49,122 nt of DNA from an uncultured Clostridia bacterium (GTDB lineage: Bacteria; Bacillota; Clostridia; Oscillospirales; CAG-272). Made by a program: the position numbers and the translations under genes. Of the stretch, positions 34,537 to 43,018 are shown piece after piece. The DNA is taken from contig CALWQR010000005.1 of the NCBI GenBank assembly GCA_944383705.1, positions 1 to 49,122 on the forward strand, in the 5' to 3' direction. Within the stretch, counting starts at the first letter, position 1; each line of letters starts with the position of its first letter. A model generated the notes under the pieces. That model made no database searches, was not told the origin of the DNA, and was given only the letters and a program-made list of their open reading frames with translations.

Positions 34537-35208
34537 CTATCCCTGAAACGGGTGCTCCTCGGCGGCGGTTCGCATGGAGGAGATGACGGCGCGGGGGCGT
34601 TTGGCCTGGAAGATGGAGGAGCCGGCCACAATGATATTGGCGCCGGCCGCAGTGGCCAATCCCACGTTTTCGGGCTTCAGGCCGCCGTCCACCTCAATGT
34701 CCAGCTTCAGGCCCTTGGCTATGATATGCCGGCGGATCACGCGGACCTTGTCCAGGGTTTCGGGGATCATTGCCTGGCCGCCAAATCCGGGCACCACGGT
34801 CATGACCAGGGCCATATTGATTTCGGGCAGATAGGGGATGATCCGTTCCACGGGGGTCGCCGGGGAAATGGCCAGCCCGCAGCGCACCTCCATTTCCCGG
34901 ATGCTCCGCAGCACCGGCAGGGGATCCGCGCAGCTCTCCAGGTGCACGGTGATGATATCCGCCCCGGCCTTCACAAAATCCCGGATGTAGCGGATGGGGT
35001 CGTTGATCATCAGATGCACGTCAAAAATCAGCTTGCTGTGCCGGCGCAGCGATGCGATGACCGGCGGGCCGAAGCTGATGTTGGGCACAAAGGCGCCGTC
35101 CATCACGTCCAGATGCAGATAGTTGGCGCCGGCGTCGGTGACGCGCTTGACGCAGCTTTCGAGATTGGCGAAATCTGCGGCTAACAAAGAAGGCGCAATG
35201 TAAATCAT
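34537..35208 (-). CDS. rpe: Ribulose-phosphate 3-epimerase
   Basis: Interconverts ribulose-5-phosphate and xylulose-5-phosphate in the pentose phosphate pathway. A 223-residue TIM barrel with all signatures: IAPSLLAADFANLE, YLHLDVMDGAFVPNISFGP (metal His and Asp), FDVHLMINDP, VMTVVPGFGGQ, and LDIEVDGGLKPENV with the second catalytic Asp; GSSIFQA binds phosphate. GAGG precedes the ATG. It follows ispF on the same strand after a 161-nt gap with no clear feature. rpe and rpiB bracket the isoprenoid genes, so pentose phosphate and MEP genes are co-located. Confidence 0.97.
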   Translation of the reverse strand: MIYIAPSLLAADFANLESCVKRVTDAGANYLHLDVMDGAFVPNISFGPPVIASLRRHSKLIFDVHLMINDPIRYIRDFVKAGADIITVHLESCADPLPVLRSIREMEVRCGLAISPATPVERIIPYLPEINMALVMTVVPGFGGQAMIPETLDKVRVIRRHIIAKGLKLDIEVDGGLKPENVGLATAAGANIIVAGSSIFQAKRPRAVISSMRTAAEEHPFQG

Positions 35209-35369
35209 AGCTGAACCTCACTCAGAAAAATGATTGACAGGGGCTGCCGATTTTTGTCAAAAAAGCGGAGCCGGGCATATTCTGTAAAGGAAAACGCGTA
35301 TACGGGAGCCCGGAAGGGAAGCGGAAGACCAGGGATGTGGGGAGAATCGGTCCGGGAGCCGTATGCTTT

Positions 35370-35864
35370 TCATATTTGCCCGCCGGCGCGGCAGAGCAGG
35401 CAGACCGCATGGGCGGCAATGCCCAGCCCCTCGCCGGTAAAGCCGAGGTGCTCCTCGGTGGTGGCCTTGACGCTGACGCAGTCCTCCGGAATGTCCAGAC
35501 ACAGTGCGAGATTTTTGCGCATGGCGGGGATGTGCGGCGCGAGCCTTGGCGCCTGGGCCAGGACGGTTGCGTCGATGTTCCCGATCTGCCAGCCCTCCGC
35601 GCGGACGCGGGCGGCAACCTCACCCGCCAGAACCAGGCTGTCGGCACCGGCATAGGCGGGGTCGCTGTCCGGGAAGAGCTTGCCGATGTCTCCCAGCGCC
35701 AGCGCGCCCAGCAGCGCGTCCATCACCGCGTGGGTAAGCACGTCGGCGTCCGAGTGCCCCAGCAGCCCGGTTTCGTGCGGGATGTCCACCCCGCCCAGAA
35801 TCAGCCGCCGGCCGGCCGTCAGGCGGTGCACGTCGTAGCCGTGCCCGATGCGGAAGGGGGTCAT
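35370..35864 (-). CDS. ispF: 2-C-methyl-D-erythritol 2,4-cyclodiphosphate synthase
   Basis: Fifth step of the MEP isoprenoid pathway: cyclises CDP-methylerythritol phosphate with release of CMP. 164 residues; the zinc site is [10 protein letters not shown] (Asp, His), with [20 protein letters not shown] next and a [14 protein letters not shown] loop. The C-terminal [20 protein letters not shown] is diagnostic. ATG overlaps the ispD stop (ATGA), so translation is coupled to ispD, the usual ispDF order. Identification is firm. Confidence 0.96.
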   Translation of the reverse strand: MTPFRIGHGYDVHRLTAGRRLILGGVDIPHETGLLGHSDADVLTHAVMDALLGALALGDIGKLFPDSDPAYAGADSLVLAGEVAARVRAEGWQIGNIDATVLAQAPRLAPHIPAMRKNLALCLDIPEDCVSVKATTEEHLGFTGEGLGIAAHAVCLLCRAGGQI

Positions 35865-36625
35865 GACTGCGCCTCCTCGGCGTCGGCAATGCGCAGCGCC
35901 AGAATGGCGGTGGCAATGCGCAGGTCCTCCGGCGTGGTGATTTTGATGTTTTCCCGGCTGCACTCCACCAGCTGCACACGCTGGCCCAGGCGTTCCACCA
36001 TGGCGTTGTCGTCGGTGGTGTCCAGTCCTTCGCGCCGGGCGCGCTGCAGGGCGGCGGCATACAGGGAGACATGGAAGACCTGGGGGGTTTGCGCCTCCCA
36101 CAGGTTCTCGCGCGCAACCGTCCCGGTCACCGAGCCCTTGGCATTGGTGCGCTTGACCGTCCCCACCACGCGCTGGGCCGCGCTGGCAGCCCGGCAGTGC
36201 CACGCCTCGGCACACACCGCGTTGATTTCGGCGGGGGTGGTCAGGCAGCGGGCGCCGTCCGCCACGGCAACATAGCGGATGTCGGGGCCGATTTTGGCGA
36301 ACGCCCGGGCCGCAGATTCCTGCCGGCTTTTGCCGCCGGCCGTTACGTGGCGCAGCTTGGTGATGCCGTATTCCCGGCGGATGGCGGCCACCCGGTCAAA
36401 GTCTTCGCGCCGGGCAGCCACAATGATTTCGCGGATGGCGGGGGAGGCCTGATAGGCCAGCAGCGTGTGTGCCAGCACCGGGATGCCGCACAGCTCGATG
36501 AACTGCTTGGACAGCTCCCCCCCCATGCGGGTGGAACTGCCGGCCGCCAGCACAATGGCTGCCGTGGCCTCCCTTGGGCGGGGGGAGAGGAGGAGCTTTG
36601 CGATTCGCTTGGTGAGACTGCGCAT
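35861..36625 (-). CDS. ispD: 2-C-methyl-D-erythritol 4-phosphate cytidylyltransferase
   Basis: Third MEP step: joins CTP and methylerythritol 4-phosphate. 254 residues, about 20 longer than usual because of a basic N-terminal extension. The CTP-binding loop is [37 protein letters not shown] and [11 protein letters not shown] are family signatures. The usual HDAARP block reads [11 protein letters not shown], a mild divergence that keeps the Asp. [10 protein letters not shown] and [11 protein letters not shown] close the active site. AAAGGA lies 11 nt before the ATG; 47 nt separate it from rpiB. Confidence 0.93.
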   Translation of the reverse strand: MRSLTKRIAKLLLSPRPREATAAIVLAAGSSTRMGGELSKQFIELCGIPVLAHTLLAYQASPAIREIIVAARREDFDRVAAIRREYGITKLRHVTAGGKSRQESAARAFAKIGPDIRYVAVADGARCLTTPAEINAVCAEAWHCRAASAAQRVVGTVKRTNAKGSVTGTVARENLWEAQTPQVFHVSLYAAALQRARREGLDTTDDNAMVERLGQRVQLVECSRENIKITTPEDLRIATAILALRIADAEEAQS

Positions 36626-36672
36626 GGCGGAAGATATCCTTTCGTTTGGCTTCGGCCGTCCGGGGCCGATTC

Positions 36673-37131
36673 TCAGTACCGCCCCTGCTCGATGGCGGTG
36701 ATCAGGTCGATGCGGCGCTGGTGCTTGCCGCCCTCAAATTCCGCGTCCAGGAAGGCGTCGGCAAGGTCGCAGGCCAGGCCTTCGCCCACCACGCGGGCGC
36801 CGATGCACAGCACGTTGGCGTTGTTGTGCATCCGGGTCAGCCGGGCGCTGTAGGTGTCCGAGCAGGCGGCGGCGCGGATGCCCGGGTGCTTGTTGGCGGC
36901 CATGGACATGCCGATGCCGGTGCCGCAGACCAGAATGCCCAGCGCGGCGCTGCCGTCCTGAATGCGTTTGCACACCGCGTGCGCAAATTCCGGGTAGTCG
37001 CAGCTGGCCTCGGAGTGCGTGCCAAGGTCGGTGACCTCGGCGCCGCGCGCGGACAGATGGGCAATCAGCGCCTGCTTCAGCGCGTATCCGGCGTGATCGG
37101 CGCCGATGGCAATGCGGATGGGAGTGTTCAT
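36673..37131 (-). CDS. rpiB: Ribose 5-phosphate isomerase B
   Basis: Interconverts ribose-5-phosphate and ribulose-5-phosphate. 152 residues of the RpiB/LacA-LacB family: RIAIGADHAGYALKQALIAH, HSEASCDYPEFAHAVC, GILVCGTGIGMSMAANKHPG (active-site Cys and anion hole), and ARLTRMHNNANVLCIGAR. The single-gene context and the Asp and Cys positions favour RpiB over LacA/B. AAAGGA precedes the ATG. It is in the minus-strand cluster between tsaB (55-nt gap) and ispD. Confidence 0.94.
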   Translation of the reverse strand: MNTPIRIAIGADHAGYALKQALIAHLSARGAEVTDLGTHSEASCDYPEFAHAVCKRIQDGSAALGILVCGTGIGMSMAANKHPGIRAAACSDTYSARLTRMHNNANVLCIGARVVGEGLACDLADAFLDAEFEGGKHQRRIDLITAIEQGRY

Positions 37132-37186
37132 AGGGAAGGGTTCCTTTCTGTATTTCTCCGGCGGTGCGGCGCCGGTGCCGGCCGGG

Positions 37187-37909
37187 TCAGCCCGGCTGCA
37201 CTTCCGCCCCGGCGCGCTCGCGCGCCAGGCGCTCGCGCTCGGCCTGACAGGGACGCAGATAAACCGGCTTGAGGGCCTCTGCGGTGGTTACCGCTCCGGC
37301 CCGGCAGGCGGCCAGCGCCGCCTGCGCGACCGAGAAGGCGCTGGGCCAGCGCAGACGGTCGGGCGGGAGCTTTACGGGGTGGCGCAGCCCGTCGGCGCAC
37401 AGCCCGCAGCCGTCCCCGCAGAGCCATACCGGCCCCCCATAGCGGTCCAGCACGGCGTCCAGGTCGGCAATCGGAATGGCCGAGTCGGGCATCAGCCTCT
37501 CGGGCGGGAGGCCCCCGTCCTCCCCTCCGCGGAAGAGCGCGGTATACACCTGCCCCCGCCGGGCGTTCATCACGGGGCAGATCAGCCCGCCCGGGACGGG
37601 CAGATTGCAGGCCAGCGCCTCCAGGGTGGAGACCCCGACGCAGGGCTTGTCCCGGCCGAAGGCCAGACCCTTGACGGTCGCCACGCCGATGCGCACCCCG
37701 GTAAAGGAGCCAGGCCCGGCCGAGACCGCGAACAGGTCGATGTCGTCCGCCGAAAGGCCCAGCGTCCCCAGCAGCGAGACCGCCATGGGCAGCAGCGTTT
37801 CGCTGTGGGTGTGCCCGTTGTTCAGCAGAACCTCCCCCAGCAGGCGGCCGTCCTCGCAGACGGCCGCCGAGGCCGTCAGGGCCGCGCTTTCGAGCGCCAG
37901 AATTTTCAT
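37187..37909 (-). CDS. tsaB: tRNA threonylcarbamoyladenosine biosynthesis protein TsaB
   Basis: Partner of TsaD in making t6A37 of ANN-decoding tRNAs. 240 residues of ASKHA fold: MKILALESAALTASAAVCED, HTHSETLLPMAVSLL, and SAGPGSFTGVRIGVATVKGL, the TsaB signature. PVMNARRGQVYTALF follows. The C-terminus is Arg/Ala-rich. ATG overlaps the tsaE stop (ATGA) and follows GGAGGTGA. TsaD is not in this window. Confidence 0.95.
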   Translation of the reverse strand: MKILALESAALTASAAVCEDGRLLGEVLLNNGHTHSETLLPMAVSLLGTLGLSADDIDLFAVSAGPGSFTGVRIGVATVKGLAFGRDKPCVGVSTLEALACNLPVPGGLICPVMNARRGQVYTALFRGGEDGGLPPERLMPDSAIPIADLDAVLDRYGGPVWLCGDGCGLCADGLRHPVKLPPDRLRWPSAFSVAQAALAACRAGAVTTAEALKPVYLRPCQAERERLARERAGAEVQPG

Positions 37910-38361
37910 GGCTCACCTCCGATGCGGTCTATGGAAATCCGGCGGCTGTCCGGCCGGGTGGGGTCGTCCTTTTCAATGCGCACCCGCAGATAGTCCCCGG
38001 GCAGGGCGTCGGGGATGTTTTCGCTCCATTCCACCAGGCAGATCCCGGGGCGGGCGAGGTAGTCGTCAAAGCCGATGGAGGCCAGGTCGTCTTCGTCGGC
38101 GATGCGGTACATGTCAAAGTGAAAGACCGGGCGGGGGACAGCGGGGTATTCGTTCACCAGCGAAAAGGTGGGGGAGCGTACCCGTGCCTGCGGCGAGACC
38201 ACCGAAACAAAGCCCCGCACAAAGGCGGTTTTGCCCACGCCAAGGTCCCCGTACAGCGCCACAAAGGGGGGCAGGGAAGGGTCGGCGCACAGGGCCCGGG
38301 CCAGCCGTGCCCCGCAAGCCTCGGTTTCCCCGGCAGAGTCGGTATGCTCGGTCAGCTGCAT
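37906..38361 (-). CDS. tsaE: tRNA threonylcarbamoyladenosine biosynthesis ATPase TsaE
   Basis: P-loop ATPase needed to turn over the TsaB-TsaD complex in t6A synthesis. 151 residues: VALYGDLGVGKTAFVRG (Walker A), VRSPTFSLVNEY, a FHFDMYRIADEDDLASIG stretch and LVEWSENIPDALP, all typical. GGGAGGG precedes the ATG. First gene of the minus-strand cluster tsaE-tsaB-rpiB-ispD-ispF-rpe, with its own promoter. Identification is firm. Confidence 0.95.
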   Translation of the reverse strand: MQLTEHTDSAGETEACGARLARALCADPSLPPFVALYGDLGVGKTAFVRGFVSVVSPQARVRSPTFSLVNEYPAVPRPVFHFDMYRIADEDDLASIGFDDYLARPGICLVEWSENIPDALPGDYLRVRIEKDDPTRPDSRRISIDRIGGEP

Positions 38362-38401
38362 GACATGGGCCCTCCCCTCGGTTCGGAATCGTTTCGCTTA
38401 C

Positions 38402-38430
38402 AGTATATCATAAAACCGCGTATTTGTAAA
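38402..38430 (-). promoter_or_regulatory. tsaE cluster promoter
   Basis: Minus strand TTTACA (38430-38425), 17 nt, TATACT (38407-38402), 41 nt before the tsaE start. Confidence 0.8.
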
Positions 38431-38439
38431 GTGGCTTTT

Positions 38440-38697
38440 TCATTTTTGCGTGTCGTCCTCGTCATCCGCATGTCCGCGGCCCGGTGCGTTTGGCCTGCGC
38501 AGGGCCTTCAGGGGGTAGCGGGTGCCGTCCGGGTTCTGAATCACGGTGTGATCCAGCGTGGATTGGAACTGTGCCCGGAAGTCCCGCAGATATTCCTCCC
38601 GCAGCCGCCGCTGCTCGGCCAGCTCCTCGGGGCTGAGAGCTTCCTGCCTGGATTTCCTTGCCAGCTCGTTGATGCGTCGGATCTTGTCTTCGTCCAT
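38440..38697 (-). CDS. DUF896 family protein (YnzC-like)
   Basis: 85 residues of the UPF0291/DUF896 family, a short Firmicutes helical hairpin protein. KIRRINELARKSRQEALSPE and QRRLREEYLRDFRAQF are diagnostic, and the C-terminal half has a DHTVIQNPDGTRYPLK stretch. Its molecular role is unknown; in Bacillus the relative YneA-operon gene ynzC is SOS-linked. Met at 38697 follows AAGGAGGAACCC; the long open frame upstream is antisense to rpmB-region DNA and rejected. Confidence 0.9.
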   Translation of the reverse strand: MDEDKIRRINELARKSRQEALSPEELAEQRRLREEYLRDFRAQFQSTLDHTVIQNPDGTRYPLKALRRPNAPGRGHADDEDDTQK

Positions 38698-38746
38698 GGG
38701 TTCCTCCTTGCGCCGCGGGGGCGTGATGAAAATCGGGAAAAGAAAT

Positions 38747-38772
38747 GGCAGACACCGTTGGATGTGTCCGCC
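38747..38772 (-). terminator. rpmB terminator
   Basis: Minus strand GGCGGACAC and GGTGTCTGCC (one G-U pair) enclose a short loop, followed by ATTTCTTTTCCC. Partial readthrough to the DUF896 gene is possible. Confidence 0.7.
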
Positions 38773-38798
38773 ATACTCTCTATTTGCACTGTCAGCGA

Positions 38799-38969
38799 TC
38801 AGGCCTTTTTCATGGTGCGCAGGCAACGGGAACAAACATTGATGGATTTGCAGCCCTCCACTCTGACCTTGCGGATATTGGGCTTCCATGTCCTGTTGGT
38901 TTTGCGGTGGGAATGGGATACGTTCTGACCGAACACAACACCCTTGCCGCAGATACAGCACTTTGCCAT
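38799..38969 (-). CDS. rpmB: 50S ribosomal protein L28
   Basis: 56 residues, translated by hand: it begins [20 protein letters not shown] and continues [19 protein letters not shown], the L28 signature, ending [11 protein letters not shown]. Cys pairs CxxC near each end form the zinc-ribbon type of L28. The ATG is preceded by AGGAGGTGTCAAAA. It has its own strong promoter and a hairpin after the stop, as expected for a monocistronic rpmB. Confidence 0.95.
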   Translation of the reverse strand: MAKCCICGKGVVFGQNVSHSHRKTNRTWKPNIRKVRVEGCKSINVCSRCLRTMKKA

Positions 38970-39045
38970 TTTTGACACCTCCTACATACAAACGCTTCAC
39001 CGTAACTCGCATGGTACGGGGCAGAATACTGTACAACACTATACT

Positions 39046-39074
39046 ATTATACCATATCCTGTGACGGAATGCAA
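39046..39074 (-). promoter_or_regulatory. rpmB promoter
   Basis: Minus strand TTGCAT (39074-39069), 17 nt, TATAAT (39051-39046), about 77 nt before the rpmB start. Confidence 0.85.
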
Positions 39075-39137
39075 GTGTTTTTTCAAACTTTTTCGGCGCG
39101 GAGCCGGATTTTTTTGCGGAAAACCGGCTCCAGGGGC

Positions 39138-41468
39138 TCACCCGTCGGCCATGCGGGTGAGAAATTCGGCCGGCAGACCCTCTGGGAACCGGACAACCCG
39201 CACTCCGGCCGGGAGCTCGGCCCCTTCGCCCAGCGCCAGCAGCACCCCGCCAGCCTCCTGCCGGGCTGACAGCGCAAAGCGCATCCGCCCGTCCTGCGGC
39301 AGGGCCACCGCGCCGCACAGAATCAGAAAGCGTGCGGTCAGCGCCGCGCGGGAGAGCGGCCCGGCCAGCTCCTCCGGAACACGGCAGACGGCAGCGGCGC
39401 CTGGATTGCCGGGGCCGGCCGCTTTGGCGGCGTCCGGTTCTTCGCCGGCAGCCGGCGCCATGCCGGCCGGCGCGCCGGCCCGGGCGCAGGGCTCCTCCTG
39501 CGCCGCAGCGGGCGGGTCGGCCTCAAACACCCCGCAGGCAATGCCGTGCTGCCGCAGCACCCCGGCCAGCGCCTGCGCGCCGGCGTCCCGGCGGGCACAC
39601 ACCAGCACCGCCTCGGGGCAGTCGCTCCAGATCAGGGACTGCGCGGGCAGCTCGGGCAGCGGCTGCGCTGCGGCGCCGGCCGCGGGGGCGGCCGCTGTGA
39701 CCTCGGCTACCTCGGTATAGGGGAGCGGCTCGCTGGCCTCCAGCAGAACCCCCGGCGGCAGGGCGCCCTCAAAGCCGGTACCCGCGCCGGACAGGCGGAA
39801 GGAAAGCCCCCCGCCCGCCATCCGCTCCAGGGCCTCGGGCAGGCGTTCGCCGCAGACCGCGCGGGCGCTCCGGAGGGCTCCCCGCGCCCCGAGCCCGCAA
39901 AGCTCGGTGAGCAAACGGCGCAGCAGCGCAAAGTCGGGCAGCCCGTCGGGGCCGACCGTCGGGGAAACGCAGTACACCCGGCTGCCGGCAGAAACGAAGG
40001 ATGAGGGGAGGGCGGGCCGTCCCCCCGCCGGGAATGCCGCCTGCGGCCGGGCAAGCGGGGCGCAGGAAAACACGGTCAGGGCCGGGTGCGCGAGCTGCGG
40101 GTCGGTCTGCACCGACAGCACCGCAGCCGGCAGGCCCAGCTCGGTCTGCACCCGGTAGAGCCCCAGCACCGTTGCCATCCCCTCGCCGGCCGCCCCGGGC
40201 GTCAGGGGGCCCTTTGGCAGGGCAAGCCCCACGGCCAGCCGCTGCCGCGCGTAATCCTGTCCCGCCGCCGACAGCGAAAGCAGGGGCAGCAGGGCCGCCC
40301 GGACCGCCGAGCGGAAGAAGGCACCGCCGGTCTGCACATGGGCGACGGCAAGAAGACAGCCGTCCGCCGTGACGCGCCCGGGGGCCTGCGCGGCCCGGTG
40401 CAGATAGGGGCAGAGCGCGGCCGAGACCGGCGTGTGGCTGACCGGGTCGGGCTGCGCTTCTTTTTCGTCCGGCAGATGGGCAACCACCGTGGGCCGGGGC
40501 GTCAGGCTGCCAAGGAAGGCGGTTTCCAGGGAGACGGTCTGCCCGGCCGAGTTGATCAGCGCGGCGCGGTTCCCCGGCGCTGCGTAGGCGAAAAAGACCG
40601 GTCGCAGCCCGGCCTGCGCGGCCAGGTTGGCAAGCGTCCCGGTGTGCTGTGCGGGGATGGCCAGCAAAAGGTCGCCGGCAAACCGCCGGTCGGCCAGCAG
40701 AGACAGAGGCGCCTCGTCTCCGGGCAGTTGCAGCCGGCGCAGGTCACAGCAAAAGCCGCGGCACAGCCGCAGCAGCAGGGGCAGCAGCCCCCCCTCCGGC
40801 ACCGCCGCGATCCGCCGGATCATTCCGGCGGTATCCGGGCGGCGCAACAGGCGTCCGGTCAGCGCGCGGTACTGCCCTGCGGGCATATCCCTCCGGTACA
40901 GCAGCAAAAACTGATCGCCCTCGGCCACCCCGGGCAGCGCGGTTGTGCGCGGGAGCAGCGAAAAGCCCGAACCCTCCGCGCCCACCGGACTCCCGTCCCC
41001 GGGCGCGCTGCCCGGTCCGCCAAGGCCGGCCTCGCTGACCAGCCCGTCCCGCTCCCAGCGCAGACGCAGGTCGGCCTGCCCCGGCGTCTGGGGCTTTCCC
41101 CCGCGCGCCAGATAGGCCGTAGCCAGGGTCAGCGCCTCGCGCAGCGTGACGGGGGAAGAGGCCGCGGGGAAGAGCTCCCGCCGCTTGTTCATCATATCGG
41201 CATAGGTTCCCGCCGCAAAGGCGTCGTTGGTGTACAGCTCGCTCAGGGCCGCGTCTCCCGGCCGGGCGGGCAGGGCTGCCAGGGCGTCCAGCAGGCGCAG
41301 CACCTCCGCCGTGGGGGCGGCCCGGCGCTCGCGGCTGCGGTAATAGGCGGCGCAGTGCGCCAGCGTCCGGGTGGACATGCCAAGCCCGAGCTGTACCCGC
41401 AGCGCGTCCAGCTGCTGGGGGGAAAGACTGCAGAAGCGGGCAATGGGGGCGGTTTCGGATGGATTCAT
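39138..41468 (-). CDS. Uncharacterised protein, possibly a degenerate PurL (FGAM synthase) paralogue
   Basis: 776 residues, not firmly recognised. The first 70 residues recall the PurL linker domain: LSPQQLDALRVQLGLGMS and ERRAAPTAEVLRLLDAL, resembling its R-x-PT-x-x-EL helix, but the usual SEHC is absent. Residues about 150-320 and 360-600 look like two AIR-synthase-type units (GDQFLLLYRRDMPAGQYRAL; ALPPGVLLEASEPLP). The C-terminal part has a low-complexity Ala/Pro/Glu linker and a possible amidotransferase remnant (RFLILCGAVALPQDG). No catalytic set is intact, so enzyme activity is doubtful. ATGA overlap with mtaB shows translational coupling. Ala/Arg/Gly-rich composition adds uncertainty. 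Confidence 0.5.
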   Translation of the reverse strand: MNPSETAPIARFCSLSPQQLDALRVQLGLGMSTRTLAHCAAYYRSRERRAAPTAEVLRLLDALAALPARPGDAALSELYTNDAFAAGTYADMMNKRRELFPAASSPVTLREALTLATAYLARGGKPQTPGQADLRLRWERDGLVSEAGLGGPGSAPGDGSPVGAEGSGFSLLPRTTALPGVAEGDQFLLLYRRDMPAGQYRALTGRLLRRPDTAGMIRRIAAVPEGGLLPLLLRLCRGFCCDLRRLQLPGDEAPLSLLADRRFAGDLLLAIPAQHTGTLANLAAQAGLRPVFFAYAAPGNRAALINSAGQTVSLETAFLGSLTPRPTVVAHLPDEKEAQPDPVSHTPVSAALCPYLHRAAQAPGRVTADGCLLAVAHVQTGGAFFRSAVRAALLPLLSLSAAGQDYARQRLAVGLALPKGPLTPGAAGEGMATVLGLYRVQTELGLPAAVLSVQTDPQLAHPALTVFSCAPLARPQAAFPAGGRPALPSSFVSAGSRVYCVSPTVGPDGLPDFALLRRLLTELCGLGARGALRSARAVCGERLPEALERMAGGGLSFRLSGAGTGFEGALPPGVLLEASEPLPYTEVAEVTAAAPAAGAAAQPLPELPAQSLIWSDCPEAVLVCARRDAGAQALAGVLRQHGIACGVFEADPPAAAQEEPCARAGAPAGMAPAAGEEPDAAKAAGPGNPGAAAVCRVPEELAGPLSRAALTARFLILCGAVALPQDGRMRFALSARQEAGGVLLALGEGAELPAGVRVVRFPEGLPAEFLTRMADG

Positions 41469-42817
41469 GGCTGTGTACCGTTCCTTTCTGACGGGGGAGG
41501 GAATGGGAATTCCGGCGCGCCGCTGCAGCGGACGCCGTCGTTTGAGAGAATGCGTACCGGCAGCAGCCGGGCGTGCAGCGGGACGGGGGAGGGACAGGCG
41601 ACCTCCACAAAGCTGCCGGTGTGCCCTGTGGCAACGCCGTCCCGCCAGGTTTCAAACAGCACCTCGGCGGTGCTGCCGGTCATGCGGTCCAGGATCCCGC
41701 GGCGGACGCCGGCCTGCAGGGCGGTCAGCCGGGCGGCGCGCGCGTGGCGCACGGCCGCCGGCACCTGCCCGGGCATGGCGGCCGCCGGGGTGCCCTGGCG
41801 CTCGGAATAGGGAAAAATGTGGATGTTCAGAAAGCCGACCTCCCCGGCAAAGCGCAGGGTTTCTTCAAATTCCTCCTCGGTTTCCTGCGGGAAGCCGGCA
41901 ATCATGTCGGCCGTCAGCTGCACCCCGGGAATGGCCTCCTGCAGCCGCCGGATGCCCTCGCGCATCATGCGGGTGTTGTATTTGCGCCGCATCCGGGCCA
42001 GCACGCCGTCCGAGCCGCTTTGCACCGACAGGTGAAAATGCGGGGCCAGCGATGGCAGCTGCGCAATGCGCGAGACGAATTCCGGCCGCAGCACCGAGGG
42101 GTCCAGCGACCCCAGCCGCACCCGTCCCACGCCGGGAATGCGGTCCACGCGGCACAGCAGGTCGGCCAGCGATACCCCGGGCAGGTCCCTGCCGTAGGAG
42201 GCGGTCTCAATGCCGGTCAGCACCAGCTCCCGGCAGCCCCCGGCGGTCAGCCGGGCGGCCTCCTCCAGCACGTCGGCCGGCGGGCGCGAGCGCACCCGGC
42301 CACGCGCGTTGGGGATGATGCAGTAGGCGCAGCGGTTTTCGCACCCGTCCTCGATTTTGAGATAGGCGCGGGTGCGCCCAAAGCGGGAAATCCGCATCGG
42401 TTCGTATCCCAGAGCGTCGGGCGGCCCCACGCGCAGCTCGGGCGCCTGGTTTTTCCGCCCCCGCGCGGCCAGCGCCGCGGCGGTCTCGGCCACTGCCAGC
42501 TTTTCGGCGTTGCCGCAGACGGCGTCCACGCTCGGAATGGCGGCCACTCGCCCGGGCGAAACCTGCGCCAGACACCCCGTAACCAGAATCCAGGCCCGGG
42601 GATTGCGGTGGCGGGCCCGGCGGATGATCTGGCAGGATTTGCGGTCGGATTCGGCCGTGACCGTGCAGGTGTTGATAACGTACAGGTCGCAGACCCGCTC
42701 GGGGGACTGCACCCGGAAGCCCCGCGCGGCCAGCGCCTCGGCCAGCGCCTCGGATTCGTACTGATTCACCTTGCAGCCCAGGGTCAGAATTCCGGCGGTA
42801 TAAGCGTTGTCCGGCAT
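41465..42817 (-). CDS. mtaB: tRNA N6-threonylcarbamoyladenosine methylthiotransferase
   Basis: Radical-SAM enzyme converting t6A37 to ms2t6A37 in tRNA. 450 residues: UPF0004 domain with ILTLGCKVNQYESEAL and VINTCTVTAESDRKSCQ and a VTGCLAQ Cys for the second cluster; radical SAM domain with RAYLKIEDGCENRCAYCIIP (CxxxCxxC); and a C-terminal TRAM-like segment. LGCKVNQYE is the MtaB, not MiaB, signature. The substrate t6A is made by tsaE/tsaB encoded 3 kb away on the same strand. Start at 42817 follows GGGAGGGAC. Identification is firm. Confidence 0.95.
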   Translation of the reverse strand: MPDNAYTAGILTLGCKVNQYESEALAEALAARGFRVQSPERVCDLYVINTCTVTAESDRKSCQIIRRARHRNPRAWILVTGCLAQVSPGRVAAIPSVDAVCGNAEKLAVAETAAALAARGRKNQAPELRVGPPDALGYEPMRISRFGRTRAYLKIEDGCENRCAYCIIPNARGRVRSRPPADVLEEAARLTAGGCRELVLTGIETASYGRDLPGVSLADLLCRVDRIPGVGRVRLGSLDPSVLRPEFVSRIAQLPSLAPHFHLSVQSGSDGVLARMRRKYNTRMMREGIRRLQEAIPGVQLTADMIAGFPQETEEEFEETLRFAGEVGFLNIHIFPYSERQGTPAAAMPGQVPAAVRHARAARLTALQAGVRRGILDRMTGSTAEVLFETWRDGVATGHTGSFVEVACPSPVPLHARLLPVRILSNDGVRCSGAPEFPFPPPSERNGTQP

Positions 42818-42850
42818 GTGCGTCCCTCCCTTCCTTGGTCTCACCCCTAT

Positions 42851-42879
42851 ATTTTACCACGGAATTGTCCGAAAGTAAA
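42851..42879 (-). promoter_or_regulatory. mtaB promoter
   Basis: Minus strand TTTACT (42879-42874), 17 nt, TAAAAT (42856-42851), 34 nt before mtaB. Two mismatches in the -35 box and one in the -10. Confidence 0.6.
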
Positions 42880-42920
42880 TAAATTTTTGTAAAAAAACAG
42901 CCCGAAAGCCAAAATAGGGC

Positions 42921-42949
42921 TTGCAAAAAAGCCGGGGTCGTTGTATAAT
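42921..42949 (+). promoter_or_regulatory. upp promoter
   Basis: TTGCAA (42921-42926), 17 nt, TATAAT (42944-42949), divergent from mtaB. The short leader has a CCCGCCG/GCGGGG hairpin. Confidence 0.85.
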
Positions 42950-43018
42950 GAAAGCAGAAAACAGGGGACACGTCCCGCCGCCCGGCGGGGCCGCGTCCGG
43001 GAAAGGCAGGATTGGTTT

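Noticed and set aside
35209..35369. Regulatory element between ispF and rpe
   Set aside because: A TTGACA-like box and a T-run are visible, but no matching -10 box or clean hairpin was found.
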